Of a DNA stretch of 64,000 nucleotides, positions 18,377 to 26,392 are shown one piece after another. The notes below the pieces were generated by a model, which did not search any database, was not told the DNA's origin, and was given only the letters and a program-made list of their open reading frames with translations. How positions within the stretch are numbered: position 1 is the first letter of the stretch; every line of letters starts with the position of its first letter. The translations under genes were made by a program, and so were the position numbers. Source of the DNA: Pedobacter hiemivivus (GTDB taxonomy: Bacteria > Bacteroidota > Bacteroidia > Sphingobacteriales > Sphingobacteriaceae). The stretch is taken from positions 1 to 64,000 of the forward strand of contig NZ_SJSM01000021.1 of the NCBI RefSeq assembly GCF_004331685.1, written 5' to 3'.

Positions 18377-19867
18377 ATGAAACAATATAATAATCTATAT
18401 AAAACAGCAGCTTTGGGTATTGGTTTAGCCCTTAGCATTGGCATCCTGCCTTCCTGCAACAAAGGTTTCCTGGATGTTCCTGAACAAGGCAAGCAACAAA
18501 GTACGATCTTCTGGAAAACGGCGGATGATGCCACAGCTGGAGTAAACGCTATTTATGGGAACCTACGTTCCTGGGAAAACACTGCATTTCCAGCCATCGC
18601 TATCGAAAGTACAGGATCTGATGATGCAGACAAAGGAAGTACAGCATCTGATGCCAGTTTCTTTTTACAATTTGATCAGTTTACGATCGATCCAGATCAA
18701 GGAAATATCTCAGGCTTCTGGAACGGACAATACCGGAATATCAATTATACCAACCAGGTACTGGATAATATTCCAGGCATAACCATGGATGAGAATCTGA
18801 AAGCAAGGTATTTGGCCGAAGCTAAATTTGTACGCGCCTTTTCTTATTTCAGACTTGTACGCGCTTTTGGCGGAGTTCCGCTTCGCCTACATGTTCCTAA
18901 AGATGCAAATACAGACTATAACCTTCCTAGAGCCTCTGTTGCTGAGGTATATGCACAGATTGAGAAAGACCTGAATGAGGCGGCAGTTGTATTGCCAGCA
19001 TCTTATACTGCAACAACAGATATCGGCCGTGCAACAAAAGGCGCAGCATTAACCTTGCACGCCAAAGTTGCCATGTACCTTAAAAAATGGACCGATGTAA
19101 TGACTTACACCAATACGGTAATGGGTATGGGTTATTCCTTACTTCCCAATTACGAAAAGGTGTTTAGGATAGAAAATGAAAATAGCGTAGAATCTATTTT
19201 TGAAATCCAGTGTGGATTATTGCCAAATAATAAAGATGCATCTAACTCCCAATATTCTCAGGTACAAGGTGTACGCGGCATTACTGGTGGTGGATGGGGC
19301 TTTAACGTTCCTTCGGCCAATCTTGCAGCAGCTTATGAGACCGGAGACCCAAGAAGGGATGCGACCATCATTTTCAGAGGCGAAACTACTCCGTCTGGCG
19401 ACTTTATCCCAGCAACAGGAGATAACCCAATGTACAACCAGAAATCATATGTCCCTTTCTCCTTGTTTGTACCAAACTTTAACGAAGGTGCACAACAAAA
19501 TGTACGTATGCTTCGCTATTCTGATGTATTGCTGATGAATGCTGAGGCCGCCAATGAACTGAACAATAGTGGTCAGGCGATCTCTTCTTTGGAACAGGTT
19601 AGACTAAGGGCACGTGAAGGCAATACTGCCATCCTACCTAAGGTAACTACAACCGATCAGGTTGAACTGAGAAAAGCAATTTACAGAGAAAGACGTGTTG
19701 AATTTGCAATGGAGTTTGATCGCTATTTCGACGTAATTCGTCAAGGACGTGGAACTGAAGTTTTTGGTCCTAAAGGATGGAAAGCAGGTCGTAATGAGGT
19801 ATGGCCAATTCCACAGACTGAAATTGACCTTAGTGGCGGGGTCCTTACTCAAAACCCAGGATTCTAA
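18377..19867 (+). CDS. SusD/RagB-type outer-membrane lipoprotein (PUL 2)
   Basis: A 496-residue SusD-family protein with lipobox LPSC (C27) followed by NKGFLDVPEQG. Typical family segments are LAEAKFVRAFSYFRLVRAFG (about 140-160), the C-terminal MLRYSDVLLMNAEAANEL, LEQVRLRAREG, YRERRVEFAMEFDRYFDVIRQ and VWPIPQTEIDL. It forms the surface lid of the SusC partner 11 bp upstream and binds the target glycan. A strong intrinsic terminator begins 17 bp after its stop, ahead of the two enzyme genes of the same locus, which implies higher expression of the importer than of the hydrolases. Confidence 0.95.
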   Translation: MKQYNNLYKTAALGIGLALSIGILPSCNKGFLDVPEQGKQQSTIFWKTADDATAGVNAIYGNLRSWENTAFPAIAIESTGSDDADKGSTASDASFFLQFDQFTIDPDQGNISGFWNGQYRNINYTNQVLDNIPGITMDENLKARYLAEAKFVRAFSYFRLVRAFGGVPLRLHVPKDANTDYNLPRASVAEVYAQIEKDLNEAAVVLPASYTATTDIGRATKGAALTLHAKVAMYLKKWTDVMTYTNTVMGMGYSLLPNYEKVFRIENENSVESIFEIQCGLLPNNKDASNSQYSQVQGVRGITGGGWGFNVPSANLAAAYETGDPRRDATIIFRGETTPSGDFIPATGDNPMYNQKSYVPFSLFVPNFNEGAQQNVRMLRYSDVLLMNAEAANELNNSGQAISSLEQVRLRAREGNTAILPKVTTTDQVELRKAIYRERRVEFAMEFDRYFDVIRQGRGTEVFGPKGWKAGRNEVWPIPQTEIDLSGGVLTQNPGF

Positions 19868-19884
19868 GAAACAAATGAATTGTA

Positions 19885-19914
19885 GGCTGCTGATTTTGGT
19901 CAGCAGCCTTTTTT
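19885..19914 (+). terminator. Intrinsic terminator inside PUL 2, between susD and the glucanase
   Basis: GGCTGCTGA at 19885-19893 pairs perfectly with TCAGCAGCC at 19900-19908 around a 6-nt loop, followed by six T residues. It ends 13 bp before the start codon of the glucanase gene, so downstream genes need read-through or their own promoter. Confidence 0.85.
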
Positions 19915-19927
19915 AGCAATAATAATT

Positions 19928-21298
19928 ATGGTAAAAGGCAGACTTTTTAAGGTACTTTTTTTGGTACTGACCTCCTGTTCAACAATAGCTCCCCATCCTG
20001 TGGAGGCACAAAAAAAGAATACAAAAAACATTCCTTCACAATTAAAAATCCAGAAGGGCTTAAGTGATGAACAGCTATTGGATCTTGTGCAAAAACAAAC
20101 CTTTAGGTATTTCTGGAACTTTGGTCATCCGGTTAGTGGCATGGCCCGTGAACGTAGTAATGTTGCTTTTGGCTATGGAGATGAAGTGGTAACCACAGGC
20201 GGCACAGGGTTTGGAATTATGGCAACTATCGTGGCTACCGATCGAAAATGGATCAATCGCGATAGCGCATCTGCTTATCTGTTAAAAATGGTTAAGTTTT
20301 TAGCTAAAGCCGATGCTTATCATGGTGTGTTCCCACATTGGCTTAATGGTACAACAGGTAAAACCATTCCATTTAGCCGCAAAGACGATGGAGCCGACCT
20401 GGTCGAGTCCTCCTTTCTATTCCAGGGTTTACTAACTGCCAAACAATATTTTAATGCAGATAACCCGGTAGAAAGTGAGTTGAGGAACCGTATAACCTGG
20501 CTTTGGGATGAAGTAGAATGGGATTGGTTTACGAAAGGAGGAGAAGAAGTACTTTACTGGCACTGGAGTCCCAACAATGGCTGGGCAATGAATTTTCCAC
20601 TGAGGGGATACAATGAATGTCTCATTACTTACGTACTCGCAGCTTCTGCAACAAGATATCCGGTATCGGCTGCTGTTTATCACAGGGGCTGGGCACAAAG
20701 CAATTTCTTTTTGAATGGTAAAGAATTTTATGGGCATAAGCTCCCACTCGGCTTTGACAATGGCGGTCCGCTATTCTTTTCCCATTATTCCTTTTTAGGA
20801 TTAGACCCAAGGGGCTTAAAAGACAGATATGCAGATTACTGGGAACAAAACAAGAATCATACGTTGGTAAACAGGGCTTACTGCCTTGCGAACCCTAAAC
20901 AATACAAAGGCTACGGAACAAACAGCTGGGGACTAACAGCTAGCGATAGCTGGCAGGGTTACGCAGCCCACTCGCCCAATGAAGACCTGGGCGTAATTAC
21001 GCCTACCGCAGCGCTATCTGCCTTCCCTTATACCCCCGAATATTCAATGCAGGCGTTGAGGCATTTTTATGAAGACCTGGGTGGCAAGATATGGAGTGAA
21101 TATGGCTTTGTTGATGCCTTTAGCGAACAACACAACTGGTATGCAAAATCACATCTGGCCATAGATCAGGGACCTATTATTGTGATGATCGAAAACTATC
21201 GCAGTGGTCTGCTGTGGAAACTCTTTATGAGCAGTCCGGAAATACAAAAAGGCTTAAACAAACTGGGTTTTACAAGTCCGGCCTTAGCCCCTCAGTAA
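19928..21298 (+). CDS. GH144-like endo-beta-1,2-glucanase (glycoamylase-domain protein)
   Basis: A 456-residue secreted alpha/alpha-barrel protein of the glycoamylase-like family (PF10091 type). The N-terminus is a signal peptide with a possible lipobox (LTSC, C17). Family segments include LVQKQTFRYFWNFGHPVSGMARER (about 53-76, split here by position), TTGGTGFGIMA, HGVFPHWLNG and RKDDGADLVESSFLFQG, in which D153, D157 and E160 sit at the spacing of the acidic residues discussed for the Chitinophaga GH144 enzyme. GH144 enzymes cut linear beta-1,2-glucan to sophorooligosaccharides. The GH3 gene 31 bp downstream would finish the job. Other activities are known or suspected in this broad family, so the substrate is an inference from the gene pair. 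Confidence 0.75.
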   Translation: MVKGRLFKVLFLVLTSCSTIAPHPVEAQKKNTKNIPSQLKIQKGLSDEQLLDLVQKQTFRYFWNFGHPVSGMARERSNVAFGYGDEVVTTGGTGFGIMATIVATDRKWINRDSASAYLLKMVKFLAKADAYHGVFPHWLNGTTGKTIPFSRKDDGADLVESSFLFQGLLTAKQYFNADNPVESELRNRITWLWDEVEWDWFTKGGEEVLYWHWSPNNGWAMNFPLRGYNECLITYVLAASATRYPVSAAVYHRGWAQSNFFLNGKEFYGHKLPLGFDNGGPLFFSHYSFLGLDPRGLKDRYADYWEQNKNHTLVNRAYCLANPKQYKGYGTNSWGLTASDSWQGYAAHSPNEDLGVITPTAALSAFPYTPEYSMQALRHFYEDLGGKIWSEYGFVDAFSEQHNWYAKSHLAIDQGPIIVMIENYRSGLLWKLFMSSPEIQKGLNKLGFTSPALAPQ

Positions 21299-21329
21299 AA
21301 CAATACAACAACACAAACAAATACACACA

Positions 21330-23633
21330 ATGAAATTCCTATCCTTACTTTCCTTATCCTTGCTCCTGGTCGTTAATACCAGTTTTGGGCAACAGAAAAA
21401 AGCAGCTCCTTCGGCCAACAAAAAAATGGATACCTTCATCAACAACCTGATGTCTAAAATGACATTAGATGAAAAAATAGGACAACTGAATTTACTAACA
21501 GGCGGTGAGGCAACCACAGGATCGGTTGTAAGTACAGATGTGGAAAGCAAGATAAAAAATGGACAGGTAGGTGGCATTTTTAGCTTAACTACTCCTGCCC
21601 GCATCCGTAAGGCACAAGAAATTGCTGTTCAGCAGACTCGTCTTAAAATACCCATTATATTTGGTCAGGATGTAATTCATGGTTATAAAACTACCTTCCC
21701 TATTCCACTTGCGCTATCTTGCAGTTGGGATATGACCTTGATAGAAAAAACAGCCCGTATTGCAGCTATTGAAGCCACTGCCGATGGTTTAAACTGGACC
21801 TTCTCTCCTATGGTAGATATTTCCAGAGATCCCCGTTGGGGCCGTATCTCTGAGGGTTCGGGAGAAGATACTTTTTTGGGTTCAGAAATTGCAAAAGCAA
21901 TGGTTAGAGGTTACCAGGGCGACGACCTGTCGAAATATAATACCATGATGGCTTGTGTAAAACACTTTGCTTTGTATGGCGCTGCAGAGGCTGGAAGGGA
22001 TTACAATACCACAGACATGAGTCTGGATAGAATGTACAATGAGTATTTACCGCCTTACAAAGCTGCCCTTGATGCAGGTGCAGGCAGCATCATGACTTCT
22101 TTTAATGACATCAACGGTGTTCCGGCAACTGCTAACAAATGGCTAATGACAGATCTATTGCGCAGGCAGTGGGGTTTTAAAGGTATGGTTGTTACCGATT
22201 ACACGGCCGTAAACGAATTGATAGACCATGGTTTGGGTGATCTTCAAACTGTTTCCGCATTATCTTTAAACGCAGGTGTAGATATGGATATGGTTGGTGA
22301 AGGCTTTTTAACGACGCTAAAAAAATCAGTTCAACAAGGCAAGGTAAAACAACAAAGGATTGATGCTGCTTGTCGTCTTGTACTGGAAGCCAAATACAAA
22401 CTTGGTTTGTTTGACGATCCTTTCCGTTATTGTAATGAAGAGCGAGCAAAAACGGAAATACTAAAACCAGAACATCTCGCTTTTGCCCGCAAAGCTGCTA
22501 GCGAATCTTTTGTACTCTTAAAAAATGATCAGCACATCTTGCCTTTGAAAAAAACAGGAACCATTGCTTTAATAGGACCTCTAGCAAATACTGGTGCCAA
22601 TATGCCCGGTACCTGGAGTGTAAACAGCGATTTGGCCAACACCAAATCTCTTTTACAAGGAATGCAGACCGCAGCAGGTACTGAAGTTAAAATCTTGCAC
22701 AGTCTTGGTTCTAATTTACTTGCCGATGCTCAATACCAAGAAAGAGGAACTATGTTTGGCCGTGATATTCCACGCGATAACCGTCCCGAAGCAGAAGTTA
22801 TCGCTGAAGCTGTAAAGCTAGCTCAACAAGCCGATGTAGTGGTGGCAGCATTAGGCGAAAGTTCTGAGATGAGTGGCGAAGCCTCGAGCAGAACGGATAT
22901 AGAAATCCCTGAGGTACAAAAACGTTTGTTGCAGGCTTTACTTAAAACTGGTAAACCGGTAGTCTTGGTTTTATTTACGGGTAGACCATTGGCTTTGAAA
23001 TGGGAAAATGAAAATGTACCAGCCATTTTAAATGTTTGGTTTGGCGGGACTGAAGCGGCGAATGCGATTCCTGATGTTTTGTTTGGTGCAGTAAATCCCT
23101 CTGGAAAACTGACGGCAACCTTTCCTCAAAATGTAGGTCAGGTTCCGCTATATTATGCACACAAAAATACAGGTAGGCCATTAGCAGAAGGCAAATGGTT
23201 TAGTAAATTCCGTTCCAATTACCTCGATGTAAGCAATGATCCACTTTATCCTTTCGGATATGGGTTGAGTTACACTACTTTTGCTTACAGCAATTTAAAA
23301 CTAAGCAAAAACAGCTTTAAAGCTGGCGAATCGATTACGGCCAGTATCGAGGTAAAAAACACCGGAACTGTCGAAGGCAAAGAGGTCGTACAATTATATA
23401 TTCAGGACCTTGTAGGCAGCTCTACCCGCCCAGTGAAGGAGTTGAAAGGGTTTCAAAAAATCAGTTTAAAACCGGGAGAAAGTAAAACAGTAAGTTTTAA
23501 AATCACTGAAGAAGATTTGAAATTCTACAATACGGCTTTAAAGTTTATTGCTGAGCCTGGGGATTTCAAGATCTATGTCGGGGGCAATTCCAGAGATGTT
23601 ATAGAAGCGAAATTTGTTTTGGCACCTTTATGA
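21330..23633 (+). CDS. bglX: GH3 beta-glucosidase, BglX type (probably acting on sophorooligosaccharides)
   Basis: A 767-residue periplasmic glycoside hydrolase family 3 enzyme. Signal peptide 1-20 (NTSFGQ) leads into the TIM-barrel domain with GQLNLLTG, IFGQDVIHGYKTTFP, DPRWGRISEGSGEDTFL, and KHFALYGAAEAGRDY; the nucleophile is D290 in GMVVTDYTAV. The alpha/beta sandwich domain follows (FARKAASESFVLLKN, ALGESSEMSGEASSRTDIE) and a C-terminal fibronectin-III-like domain (about 670-760, VKNTGTVEGKEVVQLYIQD). It releases glucose from beta-glucosides. Pairing with a GH144-like gene parallels the sophorose-preferring GH3 enzymes described in Bacteroides. It is the last gene of PUL 2. Confidence 0.9.
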   Translation: MKFLSLLSLSLLLVVNTSFGQQKKAAPSANKKMDTFINNLMSKMTLDEKIGQLNLLTGGEATTGSVVSTDVESKIKNGQVGGIFSLTTPARIRKAQEIAVQQTRLKIPIIFGQDVIHGYKTTFPIPLALSCSWDMTLIEKTARIAAIEATADGLNWTFSPMVDISRDPRWGRISEGSGEDTFLGSEIAKAMVRGYQGDDLSKYNTMMACVKHFALYGAAEAGRDYNTTDMSLDRMYNEYLPPYKAALDAGAGSIMTSFNDINGVPATANKWLMTDLLRRQWGFKGMVVTDYTAVNELIDHGLGDLQTVSALSLNAGVDMDMVGEGFLTTLKKSVQQGKVKQQRIDAACRLVLEAKYKLGLFDDPFRYCNEERAKTEILKPEHLAFARKAASESFVLLKNDQHILPLKKTGTIALIGPLANTGANMPGTWSVNSDLANTKSLLQGMQTAAGTEVKILHSLGSNLLADAQYQERGTMFGRDIPRDNRPEAEVIAEAVKLAQQADVVVAALGESSEMSGEASSRTDIEIPEVQKRLLQALLKTGKPVVLVLFTGRPLALKWENENVPAILNVWFGGTEAANAIPDVLFGAVNPSGKLTATFPQNVGQVPLYYAHKNTGRPLAEGKWFSKFRSNYLDVSNDPLYPFGYGLSYTTFAYSNLKLSKNSFKAGESITASIEVKNTGTVEGKEVVQLYIQDLVGSSTRPVKELKGFQKISLKPGESKTVSFKITEEDLKFYNTALKFIAEPGDFKIYVGGNSRDVIEAKFVLAPL

Positions 23634-23637
23634 TTCC

Positions 23638-23659
23638 AGGTTACTCTTAGGAGTAACCT
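23638..23659. terminator. Hairpin between the convergent GH3 and Rpn genes
   Basis: AGGTTACTC and GAGTAACCT form a perfect 9-bp stem with a 4-nt loop immediately after the GH3 stop codon and 7 bp before the Rpn stop. There is no long T run on either side, so it is a weak or bidirectional terminator candidate. Confidence 0.5.
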
Positions 23660-23665
23660 TTCAGG

Positions 23666-24628
23666 TCATACCAATGCCTCAATTTCTTCTATTGAAAGAT
23701 CTGTTAATTCGGCAATTTCATCAAGATGGGTATTTTTAGCTTTTAATTTTAGTGCTATTTCAATTGCTTTTGCATACTCACCTTTAGCCTTACCTTCTGC
23801 AATACCTTCTGCAATGCCTTTAGCTTTGCCTTTAGTTTCAGCCTCCCCAATGGCATAATCCAATACATTCTTATTATCCCATTTGTATTTTAAACTTGTA
23901 TTATACATTTCTTTCTCCTTCTTAGTTAGGTTGGCATAACTAGCCAGATTAAACAATTGATCAAATTCCGGTCCTGATAAATATTGAGGCCGTTTTTTAA
24001 ATTCTGTTAAATGCTTTAATGCATATAACCACTTGTCCAGATTTGTCTCCAGTTCGTCGGGCTTCTTCACAAAATTAAGCATCTCGATGAATATAAAGCC
24101 CAATTTATCATAGAATATTTTACCTGTATACCTGTTAGTCAAGCAAATATCTTGCACATACTCCGTTCTAGAGCAATCCGGTAAATTAAAATCCTCCAAA
24201 AAAGCGAGCAGATAAACTTCTGTCAGCTCATAAGCCCAATCTTTCCGACCACCTTTTGGAGCTTGTTCACTTATCACTCTGGAAGCATAAAATAAAGCGC
24301 GCTCTTTGAAGTATTTCTGGTAGCCACGTTGAACTTCTAATATAAATTTACTACCATCGGCATCGGTGCAGATTACATCAATAACAGCTCCCCCTTCCTC
24401 AGCGTTTTCTCCAGGATATTCATTTCTCCCGTATTCGATAGACTTAATGAGTTTCCGGCCCACAAACAAATGGTTTAAAAGGCCAATCAGAATGGGTTTA
24501 CTTTCATCCGAAGCAAAGAGCCTTTTGAAAGAGAAATCCACGAATGGATCAATAAAGGTTGTTGCTTTGGCTTTGAGTTTAGCTTTTTTTTGGGATGCTC
24601 GCATCGCAACGCTTTCTTCTTCTGACAT
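23666..24628 (-). CDS. Rpn-family PD-(D/E)XK nuclease (recombination-promoting nuclease / putative transposase)
   Basis: A 320-residue Rpn-family protein. The start FIDPFVDFSFKRLFASDESK is the family signature, the nuclease core shows D84 (AVIDVICTD) and E98-V-Q100 (FILEVQRGYQ), and the C-terminus has a KGKAKGIAEGIAEGKAKGEY tract of near-repeats typical of these proteins, followed by a short helical end. Rpn proteins are DNA endonucleases that raise RecA-independent recombination and some act in phage defence. I chose the ATG at 24628 because a TACTTTTG -7 element lies at 24653-24660, inside the longer reading that would start at 24676. It borders a ~220-bp palindromic element, in a stretch that looks accessory. 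Confidence 0.85.
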   Translation of the reverse strand: MSEEESVAMRASQKKAKLKAKATTFIDPFVDFSFKRLFASDESKPILIGLLNHLFVGRKLIKSIEYGRNEYPGENAEEGGAVIDVICTDADGSKFILEVQRGYQKYFKERALFYASRVISEQAPKGGRKDWAYELTEVYLLAFLEDFNLPDCSRTEYVQDICLTNRYTGKIFYDKLGFIFIEMLNFVKKPDELETNLDKWLYALKHLTEFKKRPQYLSGPEFDQLFNLASYANLTKKEKEMYNTSLKYKWDNKNVLDYAIGEAETKGKAKGIAEGIAEGKAKGEYAKAIEIALKLKAKNTHLDEIAELTDLSIEEIEALV

Positions 24629-24652
24629 TTGTGGTTGGTTAAGTTCTCTCAA

Positions 24653-24660
24653 CAAAAGTA
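24653..24660 (-). promoter_or_regulatory. -7 element for the Rpn gene
   Basis: The minus strand reads TACTTTTG, matching TAnnTTTG, 24 bp before the preferred ATG at 24628. It argues against the alternative start at 24676. The -33 region is not well matched. Confidence 0.4.
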
Positions 24661-24820
24661 CTACGATCATAAACACGAAATCTAAGTCGGTTGAAATTTG
24701 ATGGAAACACCCGAAATATCGAACATATTCAGAATAAAGTAGAAGATATGGCCAACCCTAGAAAGGATTAAAAAATTTAATATTGTCTTAATTAGGAATC
24801 GAATAATCAGTATAGAAACA

Positions 24821-25044
24821 TCTGTCAGGCATTACTATGAATAGGGAGTAACTAGGGGATGAGTAGGGAATGAGTAGCTGGTTGCTGTACCTTTGATTTA
24901 GGGTTGGGTTAGGGTTGCTATACCCTAGGGGTAAAGCAAGGGTATAGCAACGGTAAAGGAAGGGTAACGCAGGGGTAAAGCAACCAGCTACTCATTCCCT
25001 ACTCATCCCCTTCTCATTAGCTAGTCATAGTAATCCTTGACAAA
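24821..25044. repeat. ~220-bp nested palindromic element
   Basis: Two outer arms are complementary: 24821-24840 against 25025-25044 (17 of 20 matching, including a perfect ATTACTATGA block), then a 14-bp mismatch on each side of equal length, then a perfect 32-bp arm at 24855-24886 against 24979-25010 (GGGGATGAGTAGGGAATGAG and onward). In the centre a second perfect 12-bp hairpin, GTTGCTATACCC at 24914-24925 and GGGTATAGCAAC at 24940-24951, is surrounded by short degenerate repeats of GGGTAAAGCAA type (24928-24939 and 24972-24983). It fills most of the 423-bp gap between the Rpn gene and the next gene. It looks like a MITE-like or dispersed palindromic repeat; no gene is inside. Confidence 0.75.
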
Positions 25045-25051
25045 GTTCATC

Positions 25052-25498
25052 TTACACTCTTCCTAAAATTTGTCCTAAGCTCGGCTTGTTTACAAATTCA
25101 CTGTTTGCAATAGCCTTATCCCGTATCTTGTGAGCCGCTATTACAGCATCCTCTTCACAGGGAGCCATCAGGTAAATGCAAATTTTGTCTCCTTCAAAAA
25201 AATAATGTTCCTTGATTGCCAATTCAGATCGTTGCAAATCATTAGCTAGTGAAATCACATATACATCAGAATTTCTCTCTAGCTGGATAAAATAGCAGTC
25301 TCTGGTGATATCGGTGTAAAAACCGGGATTAAGGCGGCATTCCAAAATCTGAGCATCACTAAATGTTCTAAACCTGTTGAAATAGGCTTTAGCAGCAAAT
25401 GCATCATCAAAAACTACATGGACAGGGATGTTCGTTTCTGCATTTGGCTCCAGGATAAAATAAAGACATCCGTTGTTTTCGTCGTGGTTGAGTTCCAT
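25052..25498 (-). CDS. Hypothetical protein, 148 residues
   Basis: I do not recognise this protein. It starts MELNHDENNGCLYFILEPN and has no signal peptide or membrane segment. The sequence alternates beta-strand-like stretches (CLYFILEP, IPVHVVFDD, CYFIQLERNSDVYVISL) with acidic and aromatic residues and ends with a more helical part (EEDAVIAAHKIRDKAIA) and a short tail (SLGQILGRV). The mix suggests a small soluble alpha/beta protein. The stop codon is 8 bp from the edge of the palindromic element, and a 700-bp gene-poor stretch lies on its upstream side. Coding character (open for 148 codons, plausible amino-acid mix) makes it likely real, but no function can be assigned. Confidence 0.55.
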   Translation of the reverse strand: MELNHDENNGCLYFILEPNAETNIPVHVVFDDAFAAKAYFNRFRTFSDAQILECRLNPGFYTDITRDCYFIQLERNSDVYVISLANDLQRSELAIKEHYFFEGDKICIYLMAPCEEDAVIAAHKIRDKAIANSEFVNKPSLGQILGRV

Positions 25499-26184
25499 AT
25501 TATTGTTGATTAAACAGTTAATAATAGAAGTCCCGGACGGGATTTTAGCAGGAGGCCATGAGATCTGTTTTAACCAACGATAGGCTTAAAAACGAAGATG
25601 CAACTATAGCGAACTCTAAATACCGCCCTGCATGGCTTCTCACGGCCTTGGACACGGATTTACAATAGAGCCCATAACGCTATAGTGCACCTTCAAAAGT
25701 ACAATAATATTTGTTATGGGCATTAATCTATTGTCCCTGTCCTGTACTTGTGAGAATTCTGCAGGTGAGACTCTTTGAATTAATACCTCATTTAAGAAGT
25801 AATTGATATGTTGTTTATATTTCTTTAGTTCATTGGCGTGATATTTTGGTTTATATACTGGGTTATAACCTCAATTCAAAGATTACTAGAAAACTTTAAA
25901 TAAAAAAAATTATCCAAAAAATTAACTGCAGATTTAATTATGTAAAATATTGCAATAAACTACAATATTTCGACAACCATTTAAGACAAATGCCATGAAT
26001 CAAAAAACAAGAACCATTTCTAACTTTTTATGCTAAACTTTTTCCTCTTCTTCCTGAAATTCTTTTAGAAATGAACAAAAGAGTTCTTGAAATATACGAG
26101 CTTTAAGTAACCAGGTTAAAAGATACTATAAATTATGGATAAGGTAATTTGGTTAACAGTGTGGTTGTTATGAGTAATATTTAG
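25499..26184. other. Gene-poor, AT-rich intergenic stretch
   Basis: About 690 bp without a gene that I can support. It holds a 9-bp hairpin (GCCCATAAC at 25670-25678 with 25713-25721, 34-nt loop), a possible 36-codon ORF at 25558-25668 preceded by AGGAGG at only 2 bp, a small AAATATTG dyad at 25945-25970, and an in-frame fragment near 26032-26111 reading like PLLPEILLEMNKRVLEIYEL, which may be the remains of a decayed gene. Confidence 0.4.
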
Positions 26185-26192
26185 TATTTTTG
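26185..26192 (+). promoter_or_regulatory. -7 element for the putative toxin-antitoxin pair
   Basis: TATTTTTG matches the TAnnTTTG -7 consensus and ends 23 bp before the ATG at 26216. A TTG at 26165-26167 is the only -33-like element, at a shorter spacing than usual. It supports transcription of the small gene and the overlapping larger one as one unit. Confidence 0.45.
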
Positions 26193-26215
26193 TATCAACA
26201 GCTTTAATTATTATT

Positions 26216-26392
26216 ATGAGCGATAAAGACATTAAAAGACTTATTGATCTGGCTAAAGACGGGCTAAAGAAAGAAACCACCAAAGAGGAGGCGTTGCAAT
26301 CTTTAGTACGTGCGGGTATTTTGGATAAAAATGGAAAGTATACTAAACATTATCCAAATCTGGCCAGATTAGCTGAGGAACATAATGTATAA
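26216..26392 (+). CDS. Small putative antitoxin (58 residues) overlapping the ART-like gene
   Basis: A short ORF starting MSDKDIKRLIDLAKDGLKKE and ending in LDKNGKYTKHYPNLARLAEE then HNV. It is highly charged, predicted mainly helical, with a C-terminal G-I-L-D-K-N-G-K-Y-T-x-x-Y-P-N-L turn that looks like a conserved unit rather than random sequence. The stop codon overlaps the start of the next gene by 8 bp, implying translational coupling, and a -7 element lies 23 bp upstream. Size, charge, order (small first) and overlap are the classic arrangement of a type II toxin-antitoxin operon. I do not recognise a DNA-binding domain. The antitoxin role is inferred only from this arrangement. Confidence 0.6.
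   Translation: MSDKDIKRLIDLAKDGLKKETTKEEALQSLVRAGILDKNGKYTKHYPNLARLAEEHNV

Noticed and set aside
24901..24985. Repeated GGGTAAAGCAA / GGGTTAGGG-like units that recall a CRISPR array or telomere-type repeat
   Set aside because: The units are short, degenerate and unevenly spaced, without unique spacers or cas genes; they are the centre of the palindromic element.
25670..25721. 9-bp hairpin with 34-nt loop as a riboswitch or attenuator
   Set aside because: No T tract, no conserved aptamer-like sequence and no gene directly downstream on a fitting strand.
26032..26111. Short frame reading PLLPEILLEMNKRVLEIYEL as a gene
   Set aside because: No start codon or usable ribosome site and interrupted on both sides; at best a decayed remnant.
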